A stretch of 64,000 nt of DNA from Malaya genurostris (GCF_030247185.1 NC_080572.1:153558365-153622364), one strand, 5' to 3'. Shown: positions 45,545-57,117, numbered from the stretch's first letter. Notes: a model not told the origin generated them from the sequence alone. Translations and numbers: made by a program.

Positions 45545-47549
45545 TCTATATATATAAAAAATAGGTATAGAATTCGCTCAAACGCTTTTTCCGAGACCCG
45601 GAGGGCCAAATGTCATATACCAATCGATTCAGCTCGACGTACTGAACAAATGTCCGTGTGTGTGTGTGTATGTGTGTTGTCAACTAAGAGGTCGACATCT
45701 CAGAGATGGCTGGACCGATTTTGATCAAACTAGTCGCAAATGAAAGGTCCCCGTCACCCAGAACGCTATTGAATGGTTTCGAGATCGGATGTTTACCTTT
45801 TGAGTTATACAAAATTTTGTGTCAAAATTTTTAGTTTTTTGAAAGTATCTGTCACACTTGACCTTGAAAATAGAATATGTTTCTATACTTAGATTCCACA
45901 CGGTAATGGCTATCCAACAAGCCATAGATTGTTAAAATCCGTCCATTTTCAACGGAGATATCGACATTTTTGTATAAGCGACTTTTCCCCCTATTCCAGC
46001 AGTAGGAGTTTTGAGCGCTGTATGACAAAGCAATAATTGGGAACAACGTGAAGCACCATTTTTTATATTGTTACATACAATTGTTACTAAGTACCAAAAA
46101 GACTGTGTACAGCAGAGGTTCCCAAACTATTTTGGGTCATGAACCCCTTTACTAAAATTAACTTAGACCTCAGTTGAAAATTCATTTTTTTTGTTTTTTT
46201 AATATTGATGTAAAATACCTACCAATTTCTGCGGATGGTCAAATAAACACAACTTTTCAGCATGAATATTTCAAATAAGAACTTATCTCACACAATAGGG
46301 GGTCGATTTCTTGACCTCGTCGACCCCCAGAGTCAGTTTTCGTTTACGCCGACCCCCGCAAAAAGGATATCGACCCCAATGGGTCTATATCGACCACTTT
46401 GGAAACCCCTGGTGTACAGCATCCTTTTTCATGACAATTTGCCTCGACCCGATTTTAGCACGGTTTTTTTTGGCAATATAATCGTTCGAATGTGCCATAT
46501 GCAAACCAGATGATATCAGTATTTTCGAGTTGAAAGTAATTCCATAATTATATTGATTTAAATTACTTACAGCAATAAATGCTGGAAGAACATAACACCC
46601 ATATACCATACGACTCAGTTCGTCGAGATCAGCAAATGCGTACGTGACAAATAATTTCACTCAATTTTCTCGGAGATGGCTAAATCGTTTTCTACAAACT
46701 CAAATTCATATGGAAAGTAGTATTCTCCCAAACAAGGTTCCTGAATTTCGTTTGGATCCGTTTTCTGTTTGCGGAACCACAGGATGATATGTGAAACGAA
46801 ATTAAAATAATGCAATTCATTTTTCTCGTAGATGGCTGAACCGATCTAAGATTCAAATGAAATCTAAGAATCATCTATGATTCAAATGAGAAATGAGTCT
46901 TAAAATCCTATAAAACATCTTACTTTTTAGTCAGATCCGACTTCTGGTTTAGGAGATACACGGTGATTAGCATAAAAATGTCCATTTCACATAAATTAAT
47001 CAGGTTTATCGGGTTTGCAGATTTGGATAGTCGATTACCAAATGAATTTTTTTCAGTTTAAGCAGTATTCGTTTTTGGAGTCGGAATGTACCCCCAAATT
47101 TGAATTTGCACTACAATTTCTCAAAGATGTCTAAACACTCCTCAGGTCAATTTAACTGATTTCGGCTACGCCGACTTTAGAATTCCGGTTCCAGTATCGA
47201 ATCGTATTAATTTATGGCCATTCGAATCATTTTGGGTGATGCTAGTTCCTGAATACCGGCTCTGGAAGTACCATAAATAATGACGAAAAACTCTAAAGTG
47301 GAACTTACTTTGACATCTCATGGAATGTTCAATCGATTGTCACACGTTAAGATTGAAATTTGATTCGATTTGCAGTATCGACATTACAGGGTAATGAGTG
47401 ATTAAAATCTCAATTTGCCGTTTAAAACGACGATAATTAAAATAATGTCACGAAAACTAAAACACCTAAGAATATCCATGCAAAAAACACATGCGGATTG
47501 ATAAAAAAAAGGTATCATTTCACTGTTAGGTGGATTAATCACGTTTTTA
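45545..47549. mobile_element. T2, second copy of the T element, one end missing
   Basis: Collinear with 2260-4113 of T1 (shared AGACCCGGAGGGCC-type block, GT tract, repeated 'gatggctgaaccgat' blocks, right terminal repeat ending GGATTAATCACGTTTTTA). The left terminal repeat and one palindrome arm are absent, replaced by SU sequence. It carries a hAT-type MITE not found in T1. No coding capacity was recognised. Confidence 0.75.
46113..46411. mobile_element. 299-bp hAT-type MITE in T2
   Basis: Ends CAGAGGTTCCCAAACT and the inverted AGTGGTCGAT...-type right end finishing GGAAACCCCTG. A perfect 8-bp duplication GTGTACAG lies at 46105-46112 and 46412-46419. T1 has the uninterrupted site (CTGTACAGCAT, about 2878). 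The interior includes CGACCCCC repeats. Confidence 0.9.
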
Positions 47550-47736
47550 CTACTAGAATTGGAAACGATTGTCCTTTGGCCTTTCATCTTTGTTATTCAT
47601 ACGATTCGTTAACAATAATAATAGGTGTTCTAGTTACTCTTGTTTTACATACTAATGTTTAATCATAATATTTATTTTAACCATTAATAAAATATCTACT
47701 TACTTATAACTATCCCTAACCTAATACGTACAAATT

Positions 47737-48311
47737 TTAAATTATTTGTATTACAGAGATTGAGCACCTCTCTTCAAATTTCGTGCAGTATTGTTCGAAT
47801 TTTTGTTCTAGCATTGCCAGGAAGGCCATCTTATGTACTTCACTAGTCCTTGTCCAAGGGGGTAGGTTTAGAATCATCTTTAAGATCTTACTTCGAATGC
47901 GCTGAAGCCTAAGTTTGTGCGTTCGTGTACAGCCTCGCCAAACAGGGACTGCGTATTCAATTGCAGGGTAGATTATTTGTTTGTAGACAGCCATCTGATT
48001 CTGCAGGCACAGTTTAGATGTTCTACAAATCAGCGGATACAGAGACCTAATGAGTATGCTGCATTTTTGAACGGTTTTGTCAACATGTGACCTGAATATC
48101 AAATGTCTGTCAAAGGTGAGTCCTAAATAGATAACTTCTTCGGGCCATTGGATGACCTCGTCATCGAATCGTATTCGGCATTCGTCTCATGGAACAATTT
48201 TTTGGAGATCTTGAATGTGAAAACAAGATCAAATGAGTTTTTGCTGCATTGATCACAATTTTCCAGCTTGTAAAATATTCAGTTAGAGCGTCCAGACCTG
48301 TCAGTAGTTTA
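47737..48311 (-). pseudogene. LINE F ORF2 C-terminus
   Basis: Encodes ALTEYFTSWKIVINAAKTHL, then after a shift near 48195 IFRSHVDKTVQKCSILIRSL, YPAIEYAVPVWRGCTRTHKL and LEQKFEQYCTKFEERCS. It is about 90% or more identical to the same region of LINE G. It ends at a TAA (47737) a few codons earlier than in LINE G. Confidence 0.88.
48307..48311. repeat. Gypsy-E target duplication, left copy
   Basis: GTTTA directly outside the LTR; the second copy is at 55990-55994. Confidence 0.92.
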
Positions 48312-48447
48312 TGTTGTGATCTCGCACGGATCGATATACATCGATATACAGTGTATAGACGGTTGGCTTGCACAGTATCAACTGATTTATTGTATCGGAT
48401 AAACTTAATATAAGACAGACATGCAGGTTACAAATACATATACAACA
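48312..48447 (-). repeat. Gypsy-E 3' LTR (136 bp)
   Basis: TGTTGTGATCTCGCACGG...ATACAACA with a duplicated CATCGATATA near 48339. Purine-rich AAAAGGGGAGA (minus strand, 48448-48458) adjoins it as polypurine tract. Confidence 0.92.
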
Positions 48448-48457
48448 TCTCCCCTTT

Positions 48458-51275
48458 TCAAGTGTCTCTTCTTCTTATAAATCTAGAGTTTCGCCTATAA
48501 TCTGCTGAATTTGTTCTCACTACATACGATCTTGGTTGAGCTAATTTTCTTAATATTTCACCCCTCACCCATTTTTTGTTTGTTTGATCTTGCGCGAGTA
48601 TTAAATCTCCTTCTTTAAAATCAGATCTCGGGTGTGCTGACTTATCGTAGTCTTGCTTGTATCTTCGCTGATTTTCTCCTAATTGCTCCCTAATTACATC
48701 ATCCTTCATTCCTTTGAGCCGCTTTTCTGCCACCGGCAACTTTGACCTCAAGCTCCTTCCCATCAAAATCTCGGCTGGTGATGCACTAAGGCCAGCTGCG
48801 GGAGTGTTATTGTACTCCAATAACGCATAGTAAAAATCCACATTATCTTCAGCACACTTCCGCATTATTCGTTTCACCGTTTGCACACACCGTTCACTGA
48901 ATCCGTTGGCTTGTGGATAATTTGGGCTACTCGTAATGATTTGACAACCCCATTTGGCACATAAGTCTCTCACTGCTGCTGAATTGAAAGGATTATTATC
49001 GCAAACAATTGTTTTAGGAACACCGAAGATGCAGAATGTACGTCTGAATACCTCACAAACATCCTTTGCCGATTTTCCTTTAGTCTCTACTACGTGTATC
49101 CACTTCGAAAAGTAATCAGCTATTAAAAGGAACGGTTTTCCTCCCAACTCGAGAAAATCACTACCCAACTGTTCGAAACATCTTGTTGGAATTGGGAGTG
49201 ATATCAAAGGCTCCTTGATATTTGACCTGTGAAACTTCTCACAAACAGCGCACGTTGCGACAGTATCTTCGATATCCTTGTTCATCCTGGGCCAGAAAAA
49301 AATTGTCTCTGCCCTTTTCTTAGTTTTTGTTATTCCTCCATGCGTTTCGTGGAGCAGTTGTAACATTTGTCGTCTCATAGTGCCAGGTACGAATATTTTT
49401 TCTTCCATGAATAACAACCCGCCGTCTTCATACAACTTATCTTTAAACTGCCAATAGTATCGTAAGTCCTCATCAAGTTTGGAACGGTCATTCGGCCAGC
49501 CCCTTCGGTAAAGCTGTAGCAATTTAGAAAGAACCGGATCCTTGTTCGTTTCTATCTTGAACTCCTCTAGCTTGTCACTCGAAACATTTATTGTGTGTAC
49601 TACATAATCCAAACTAGACGATGGTTTTTCTTCTGATTGAATATATGCTCTCGAAAGAAAATCAGCTAAGTACATGTGTTTGCCTGGAACATAATGCAGT
49701 TTTAGATCATATTTTGAAAGCTTCATCTTAATTCGTTGCAACCTTGATGCATGAATTTTTGACACCGGTTTCATCATCAGCGCTACTAGAGGTTTATGGT
49801 CGGTTTGCACGTTAACTTCTCTTCCATAAATGTAGTGGTGATACTTTTTGCACGCGAAGAGAATGGCTAAAAACTCCTTTTCCACTTGGGCATAATTTTG
49901 TTCGCTGGTTGAAAGACTTCTTGAACTGTACGCTACCGGCTTTCCATCTTGCAAGAGACATGCTCCTAGTCCACATTTTGAAGCATCCGCTTGGATTATT
50001 ATTTCTTTGCTCTCGTCAAAAATACTTAGGACTGGTGCTGTGGTGATTGATTCTTTAATTTTGTTAACCGCGTCCGTATGAATTGGCAGCCATTTGAAAC
50101 TCGCATCTTTTTTTAGTAGCTCTCTTAGAGGAGCAGTTAATTCTGCTAGACGAGGAAGAAAACTTCGAAGGTAGTTTATTGTTCCCAAAAACCGTTGCAA
50201 TGCCTTTGTGTTGTTTGGCAGATCCATTTCGATGATTGCTCTCGTACGCTCTGGATCCGGTTCCATTCCTTTTGCTGAAAATAAGTGGCCCATGTACCTA
50301 ACTTTTTGCACTCTAAGCTGGATCTTCTTTGGATTAAATTTAGCGTTGATTTCCGCAGCTCGACGAAGAACGGCATTTAATCGACGGTCGTGTTCTTCTC
50401 TAGTTCGCCCATGAATCAAAATATCATCGATATAAATTATGACGCCCTCGATATCTCCGAAATAGTGCTCATTCCACTTTTGAAACATTTCGGCTGATAC
50501 ATTCAACCCAAACGGTAGACGCAGAAACTTGAATATCCCGAACGGTGTACTGAAACTGCAAATGTCACTCGAAGCTTCATCCAACTCCATATGATAGAAG
50601 CCGTCTTTAAGATCCAACACTGTATAATAGTCTGCACCATTTAACGCTGTAGCCAAATCATCCAAGGTGGGAATTTGATAAAAATCTCTTCTTAACGCTG
50701 CATTTAATTCAGAAGGGTCCAAGTATACCCTAATATCTCCATTGGGTTTCTCGACGACAGTGGTGTAATGAATCCAGCCATTCGGTGTATCGACTCGGCT
50801 AATGATATGTGACTTCTCCATCTCCAGTAGCTTTCTTTTCAGCTTTTCTTTTAGCGCCAGAGCAATCCGGCGAGGAGGGTGTTGTACTGGAACAGCATCC
50901 GGTTTTAACGAAAGATGACACTTTTTACTAAATTTTCCTACTCCTTCAAAAACGTCTCGATGTCTCTCTACAAGATCTTGACAATTTCCATAGTTCACTG
51001 AATCTACACAGGGAGGGCAGCGCTTCAATAGTCCTAGCCGCACGCATGTTGTGAGCCCTAGTATCGGTTGTGTAATCCAAAATTCGTCAATTAATTCTTT
51101 TCCATTGTGAAACAATTTCAACTCAACAATCGCTTTGGGTTTATAAACTACACCTCCATATGCACGAAAATTTATCAACGGCTTGGATACAACGTTCAAA
51201 CTCATCTTGTTAAAAGAATCACACGGAATAAAATTTACGTCAGAGCCAGTATCTAGCTTAAACCTCAACAAAGCA
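48458..51275 (-). CDS. Gypsy-E pol: protease, RT, RNase H, integrase
   Basis: One open frame of about 937 codons on the minus strand. In order: retropepsin FKLDTGSDVNFIP (about 4-16); RT from about 130, with TVLDLKDGFYHM and IIYIDDILIHGRT (near 280); RNase H IIQADASKCGLGACLL and VQTDHKPLVALM; integrase zinc domain HETHGGITKTKKRA..CAVC; and a catalytic core with LGSDFLEL, VCDNNPFNS and PQANGFSERCV supplying D, D and E. The C-terminal tail is ILAQDQTNKKWVRGEILRKL. No lesion was seen within it. Translation normally depends on gag upstream, from which an SU insertion now separates it. Confidence 0.92.
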
Positions 51276-51279
51276 TTTT
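51276..51279. repeat. TTTT flank of the SU element, left
   Basis: TTTT (AAAA on the minus strand) occurs here and at 54694-54697. Keeping one copy and removing the element rejoins gag and protease in a single frame. Confidence 0.7.
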
Positions 51280-51289
51280 GTCGTGAATA

Positions 51290-51480
51290 CGACTTACTTT
51301 ACTATGGGGTGCCTTTTCAAAATTTACCCTCTGAGAGAGTGATAAGTTTTTGATCGTGAATATCTCTTGTTGTATCTAACGAATCAACATAATTTTTGCT
51401 ACATGCCATCGGAAATATGATCACAATTTTATGATAAAATTTTCAGTTGTGTGACATAATCTCAAATAGTTCAAAATTAA
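51290..51480 (-). pseudogene. Conserved short reading frame at the SU end (copy in Gypsy-E)
   Basis: Reads SKNYVDSLDTTRDIHDQKLI, then EGKF, a stop and KGTP-stop. The same tail is found at 38265-38372 and 57440-57549. Upstream a DHISDGM motif is in another frame. The function is unknown; this copy is broken. Confidence 0.45.
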
Positions 51481-51769
51481 ACTTTTCTGAAATGTTTGGT
51501 ATAAACGAGTATCAAAGAGGATAATTCATATGGCGCGTTTGCCTTTCTCGTATTTTGAAAGCTCATAGCTCAGTGATCTGTGGAAGGATTTATATAATCT
51601 AACTACCAATAGAATCGAAATTTTTCAACTTAAACGTGTATAGCAAGAGCATTGAAGTATTTCAATAGTACACTATTGAAAAACCTATCTCATTTGACCC
51701 ATGTCAACACCAGCCAATCAGAACGCGTTCTGAGGAAGAGAAGAAAATAGCTGCTGCTGTACAACAAAT

Positions 51770-54160
51770 CGTTCAAGAAAAATGTTTCCAAAAGTGGTGA
51801 ATATCGTAGTGAGTTCCTCAATTTGGTCCTTCTGAATGCTAGAAACGAATCCCTACAGCATATTGATAGTCTCTTTCAATAAATTATGCAAATCCGAAAT
51901 GAAATAATCGACATTGAAATTCTATATGCGGCTATTTTTATAGCCGTTAGGACCGCCCATTAGTGAAAAAGCTACAAACGAAATCACATAAAAGGAAATC
52001 TCTTAACAAAAATTGAATCAGTTTGGATTCTATCGCCACTGCGAGCAGATGTGTTTTGTGTCGTCTGCACAGCCAGTTTCGCTTTCGACAAGAGCGATTA
52101 CGTCACAGCTGCCAGTCATTTCGATGGATGAAAAAGCAACGTTGGAGAGCATTATAAAAAATCAGCCGTTCTAATGGCTCTAAAATTTTTCTAAAGAACT
52201 ATTAGGATTTGTTTTTCGCAAATCGCAGGTAATTATCCTCAGTTTAGTGCAAATCAAGAACAATTTGGTTAGATTTGTGCACTTTTCGCTGTGTGAAATT
52301 CACAGTAATCGAGATCAAGTGAAGCCTTTTTTTGAGAAAAATGTTCCGAGTTTAATATCGTAGAGAATTCCTCAATTTGGTCCTTCTGAATGCTAGAAAC
52401 GAATCCCTACAGCATATTGATAGTCTCTTTCAATAAATTATGCAAATCCGAAATGAAATAATCGACATTGAAATTCTATATGCGGCTATTTTTATAGCCG
52501 TTAGGACCGCCCATTAGTGAAAAAGCTACAAACGAAATCACATAAAAGGAAATCTCTTAACAAAAATTGAATCAGTTTGGATTCTATCGCCACTGCGAGC
52601 AGATGTGTTTTGTGTCGTCTGCACAGCTAGTTTCGCTTTCGACAAGAGCGATTACGTCACAGCTGCCAGTCATTTCGATGGATGAAAAAGCAACGTTGGA
52701 GAGCATTATAAAAAATCAGCCGTTCTAATGGCTCTAAAATTTTTCTAAAGAACTATTAGGATTTGTTTTTCGCAAATCGCAGGTAATTATCCTCAGTTTA
52801 GTGCAAATCAAGAACAATTTGGTTAGATTTGTGCACTTTTCGCTGTGTGAAATTCACAGTAATCGAGATCAAGTGAAGCCTTTTTTTGAGAAAAATGTTC
52901 CGAGTTTAATATCGTAGAGAATTCCGCAATTTGACCCTTCTGAATGCTGGAAATTAATCCCTACAGCATATTGATAGTTTTTTTCAAAAAATTTTGCAAA
53001 TCCGAAATGAAATAATCGACATAAAAATTCTGCATGCGGCTATTTTTATAGCCGTTAGGACCGCCCATTAGTGGAAAAGCTACAAACGAAATCAAATAAA
53101 AGGAAATCTCTTAACAAAAATTGAATCAGTTTGGATTCTATCGCCACTGCGAGCAGATGTGTTTTGTGTCGTCTGCACAGCCAGTTTCGCTTTCGACAAG
53201 AGCGATTACGTCACAGCTGCCAGTCATTTCGATGGATGAAAAAGCAACGTTGGAGAGCATTATAAAAAATCAGCCGTTCTAATGGCTCTAAAATTTTTCT
53301 AAAGAACTATTAGGATTTGTTTTTCGCAAATCGCAGGTAATTATCCTCAGTTTAGTGCAAATCAAGAACAATTTGGTTAGATTTGTGCACTTTTCGCTGT
53401 GTGAAATTCACAGTAATCGAGATCAAGTGAAGCCTTTTTTTGCGAAAAATGTTCCGAGTTTAATATCGTAGAGAATTACGCAATTTGACCCTTCTGAATG
53501 CTGGAAATGAATCCCTACAGCATATTGATAGTTTTTTTTCAATAAATTATGCAAATCCGAAATGAAATAATCGACATAAAAATTCTGTATGCGGCTATTT
53601 TTATAGCCGTTAGGACCGCCCATTAGTGAAAAAGCTACAAACGAAATCACATAAAGGAAACTCTTAACAAAAATTGAATCAGTTTGGATTCTATCGCCAC
53701 TGCGAGCAGATGTGTTTTGTGTCGTCTGCACAGCTAGTTTCGCTTTCGACAAGAGCGATTACGTCACAGCTGCCAGTCATTTCGATGGATGAAAAAGCAA
53801 CGTTGGAGAGCATTATAAAAAATCAGCCGTTCTAATGGCTCTAAAATTTTCCTAAAGAACTATTAGGATTTGTTTTTCGCAAACCGCAGGTAATTATCCT
53901 CAGTTTAGTGCAAATCAAGAACAATTTGGTTAGATTTGTGCACTTTTCGCTGTGTGAAATTCACAGTAATCGAGATCAAGTGAAGCTTTTTTTTGCGAAA
54001 AATGTTCCGAGTTTAATATCGTAGAGAATTACGCAATTTGTCCCTTCTGAATGCTGGAAATGAATCCCTACAGCATATTGATAGTTTTTTTTTTCAATAA
54101 ATTTGCAAATGCGAAATAAAATAATCGACATTAATATTCTGTATGCGACTATTTTTATAG
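51770..54160. repeat. 554-bp tandem array of SU
   Basis: The marker CAGCATATTGATAG lies at 51856, 52410, 52964, 53518 and 54071, a period of 554, 554, 554 and 553 bp. The first two units are almost identical; later units differ by small changes. Each unit contains GTTAGGACCGCCCATTAGTG, a CACTGCGAGCAGATGTG block and TAATGGCTCTAAAA. The array continues into a diverged partial unit to about 54640. Confidence 0.93.
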
Positions 54161-54680
54161 CCGTTAGGACCGCCCATTAGTGAAAATGCTACAAACGAAA
54201 TCACGTAAAAGAAAGCTCCTAACAAAAATCTAATCAGTTTGGATTCTATCGCCAATGCGAGCAGATGTATTTTGTGCCGTTTGCAAAGCTAGTTTCGCTT
54301 CCGATAAGAGTGATTACGTCACAGCTGCCAGTCATTTCGATGGATGAATAAGCATCGTTGGAAAGCATTATAAAAAATCAGCCGTTCTAATGGCTCTAAA
54401 AGTTTTCTGAAGAACTATTAGGATGTGTTGTTCGCAAATCGAAAGAAAATATCCTCAGTTTAGTGCAAATGTAGAACAGTTTGGTTAGATTCTTGCACTT
54501 TTCGCTGTGTGAAATTCACAGTAATCGAGATCAAGTGAAGCCTTCTTTGTTTTTGCGAAAAATGTGGAAAAGGGGAATGCTTGCATAATTCATACAATTG
54601 ATCAACTATTTGATATTCGGAAGTGTTAAGGAACATGTCATTTGTTTTCGTATTCACGACATCCAGTTATGTCTCTGACA

Positions 54681-55841
54681 TTACCCACCCGCCTTTTCAA
54701 CCCTCACATCAGCAAACCATCTCTCCTTTCTAATATTTACCAAATTGAGTGGCGGCAACTCTCGTACTACTGAACTAACGATGACGTCATCACAATCATC
54801 AGCAGTCTCACCCCAATCTCTTACTCTCGTTGAACCATCGACGATCTCTGCACGAATTTCATGATTCTGTACTGGTCGACTTCGGCAGGCTCGTTGGTAG
54901 TGGTGCATCTTCTGGCATCTCCTGCACTGATGTCCGTATGCGGGGCATCTCCCTTTTGCATGGGATGTTAAGCAGTACTCACATTGTTTGAAACTTCTGT
55001 TATCACGGTTTCCACTCGGTATATTTCGGTTGTGTATCCCAGTAGGTTGCGTCGTACATCGGTTAACCACATCCACCCGTACGTTACTTGAAGATCCACG
55101 ATTGATTAGCTTCAATTGTTTCCTTTTCACTTCATCTATCCTTGCCTCCTCTATCGCAGCATTTAACGTGACGTCCTTTGTGCAGTCTTTGGTGATAAGT
55201 TTGTCTCTCAGCTCGGTGCTATGGCAGCCAAAAATAATGCGGTCTCTTATCATTTTGTCTTCCTCCAGAGTAGCACAGTCTTTCACCATCGTACGGAGAT
55301 CGGTCAAAAAGTGTTCGAACGGTTCATTTTCTGCTTGAACCCGAGAATAGAACTTCCATCGCGAATATATTTCATTATTTCTTGGATTGCAGTAGGCATC
55401 GAACTTTTCCACCACCTTCGCATACGTTCTGCCTTCTTCATCATCAAAACCAAACGTGTTAAACACTTCAACCGCATCATCACCGATCAAGTTCAACAGT
55501 GTCGCAACTTTAACTTTTTCGGGCTTTGTATCATATCCAATGGCTATCATAAAAAACTCCATTTGTTGCTTAAATTTTTTTTAATGCTCAGCCACATTCC
55601 CTGCTAACTCCAAAGTATCCGGTCGCTTGAAGCTATCCATCCTGAAAGTCTCTTCGGTATATTGTTGCAAAATGGCTGTTCCGCGGGGTCTTCCTATTGG
55701 CCGCAATGTGGCTATACGTGCAACCTGTTCGGCCGTAAACTTATCCAAATAACTCCTCTGCGGTAACTTTTTCCGTTTAAGTGTAATCCGAAGGTTCGGC
55801 TTATCCGGAGTCGGAGTTGATGGATGTTTTTTTATTTTCAT
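54681..55841 (-). pseudogene. Gypsy-E gag (one in-frame stop)
   Basis: The ATG at 55841 lies only about 20 nt from the 5' LTR. The N-terminal part is basic (KIKKHPSTPTPDKPNLRI). A TAA at 55581-55583 interrupts, then the capsid-like region follows in the same frame (EFFMIAIGYDTKPEKVKVAT, FDAYCNPRNNEIYSRWKF, FEHFLTDLRTMVKDCATLE). Knuckles are CEYCLTSHAKGRC and CRRCQKMHHYQRAC. The end (ADVRVEK) runs into the SU element; once removed, gag continues in frame into the protease, so gag-pol was probably one polyprotein. Confidence 0.9.
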
Positions 55842-55863
55842 CACTTTATTACCGGCTGCGCCA
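55842..55863 (-). other. Gypsy-E primer-binding site
   Basis: TGGCGCAGCCGG on the minus strand starts at the base after the 5' LTR. The TGG start is as expected for a tRNA 3' end; the tRNA is not assigned. Confidence 0.75.
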
Positions 55864-55989
55864 TGTTGTGATCTCGCACGGATCGATATACAGTGTATAG
55901 ACGGTTGGCTTGCACAGTATCAACTGATTTATTATATCGGATAAACTTAATATAAGACAGACATGCAGGTTACAAATACATATACAACA
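55864..55989 (-). repeat. Gypsy-E 5' LTR (126 bp)
   Basis: TGTTGTGATC...ATACAACA, followed by GTTTA (55990-55994). One substitution (TTATTATATC for TTATTGTATC) and a missing 10-bp duplication separate it from the other LTR. Confidence 0.92.
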
Positions 55990-57117
55990 GTTTATTCTTT
56001 AGAACATTAATGACACGACTTTGTAAAAAATGGCAGTATCATCAGCAAATTGTGACAGAACACCACCACCCGGAAGAGGTGGAATATCTGATGTAAAAAT
56101 GTTGTATAGGATTGGACCCAAGATACTTCCTTGGGGTACACCAGCAGGAATAGTAAATCTTTCTGAAAGTGCATTATTCATAGAAACCTGGAATGCTCTA
56201 TCTGCAAGATAATTTTTGATAATTTGAATAAAATACATCGGATAATTATACCGATGCAGTTTAAACACCAGGCCGACGTGTCACACATCGAATGCCTTCC
56301 CAATATCCAATAATGTCATGGCAGTCGTTTTGGGCACTGATTTGTTTTGCTGGATGACGTTGTTAACCCTTGTGAGTTGGTGGATGGTGGATGTGGTAGG
56401 CAATCGTTGGTATTGTGTGATTCGGCACATTTCCCGCACCGAATTTTCATATGGCAATTCCTCGCTCCATGGCCGTAGTTCAAACAGTTCGTGCACTGTG
56501 TGATATCCCGATGTACCGGTTTATACTTTTGCCATTCGATGATTATATGGAACAACGATTTTATCGTTTTCAGTTGACTCATGGTGATGGAGCCATTCTC
56601 CAAGTGAACCAAGTACAGTTGATATCGATACTTTTTGTCCGTGTTGTGTCGTTTCATTTTAAACACCATCACAGGCTTTAGTCCAGCCTCCGAAAGTGCC
56701 TGCTTTAGTTCGGCTTCCATCATGTCGGGTAGTCCTCCAAGTACAGCCTTCATAGGTTTGTTGGCGGCAATATCGTGTGTGAAGTATTCCGCTTTTGTCT
56801 GGTTCAGATAACATTCTACTGCTTTGTAGTGGTTCATAGCCGGAACAGTTATTTTGTAGCCTTCAGTACATAAACGGACTATTGCCTGTAGTCCTTTGCT
56901 GATCAGCGTGTTGGAATCCGAGCGTAGAATTGGTGCGAAGCCCTTCAGGTAGAAAGGCGGCATTTTTTTCCTTCTGCTGCAGTTCCTTTTCGACATCAAC
57001 TGGCAGATCAGCATATTGGTTGTTACTGAGCAAAAGGTCGTTTACCTGTACATCACTTGGCCTCAGACGCTTAGAATCCTTTGGATCCTTCTCGGATCTA
57101 TGGCGCGTTTTACCCAT
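55990..57117 (-). pseudogene. LINE F ORF1 fused by deletion to ORF2 RT
   Basis: ORF1 starts MGKTRHRSEKDPKDSKRLRP at 57117, shifts frame near 56970 and continues (MPPFYLKGFAPILRSDSNTL). A PRE_C2HC-like region follows (KAVLGGLPDMMEAELKQALS), then the knuckles CTNCLNYGHGARNC and CGKCAESHNTNDC. At about 56390 the sequence jumps to RT of ORF2 (TIHQLTRVNNVIQQNKS), with LLDIGKAFDV, a shift, AGVPQGSILGPILYN and LSQFADDTAIF. Endonuclease and the first RT motifs are lost. It ends at the Gypsy-E insertion. Confidence 0.88.

Larger units (their letters stand above)
51280..54693 (-). mobile_element. SU element, 3.4-kb copy inserted in Gypsy-E
   Basis: On the minus strand it begins GGCGGGTGGGTAATGTCAGAG (54693) and ends CGTATTCACGAC (51280). 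It consists of four full 554-bp units plus parts, then about 500 bp of unique end sequence. It lies between gag and protease of a Gypsy-E copy with nearly identical LTRs, so it arrived recently. The ends are not long inverted repeats; both contain GTCGTGAATACG. There is no transposase-like frame, so it is probably non-autonomous or moved by another mechanism. Confidence 0.7.
48312..55989 (-). mobile_element. Gypsy-E: short-LTR, mag-like Ty3/gypsy retrotransposon
   Basis: Direct terminal repeats of only 126 and 136 bp (TGTTGTGATC...ACAACA) flank a minus-strand gag-pol. A perfect 5-bp GTTTA duplication surrounds them. The LTRs differ by one substitution and a 10-bp duplication, so insertion is recent. 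Very short LTRs and two CX2CX3HX4C knuckles resemble the mag lineage. The pol frame is open throughout; gag has one stop. A 3.4-kb SU element sits between gag and protease. No env is present. Confidence 0.92.

Noticed and set aside
51770..54160. CRISPR-like or rDNA-spacer-like regular repeats
   Set aside because: The 554-bp units are contiguous without unique spacers and no rRNA sequence adjoins; they are SU tandem units.
55030..55338. Plus-strand ORFs opposite Gypsy-E gag and opposite LINE G ORF2
   Set aside because: Antisense shadows of well-supported coding sequence on the minus strand.
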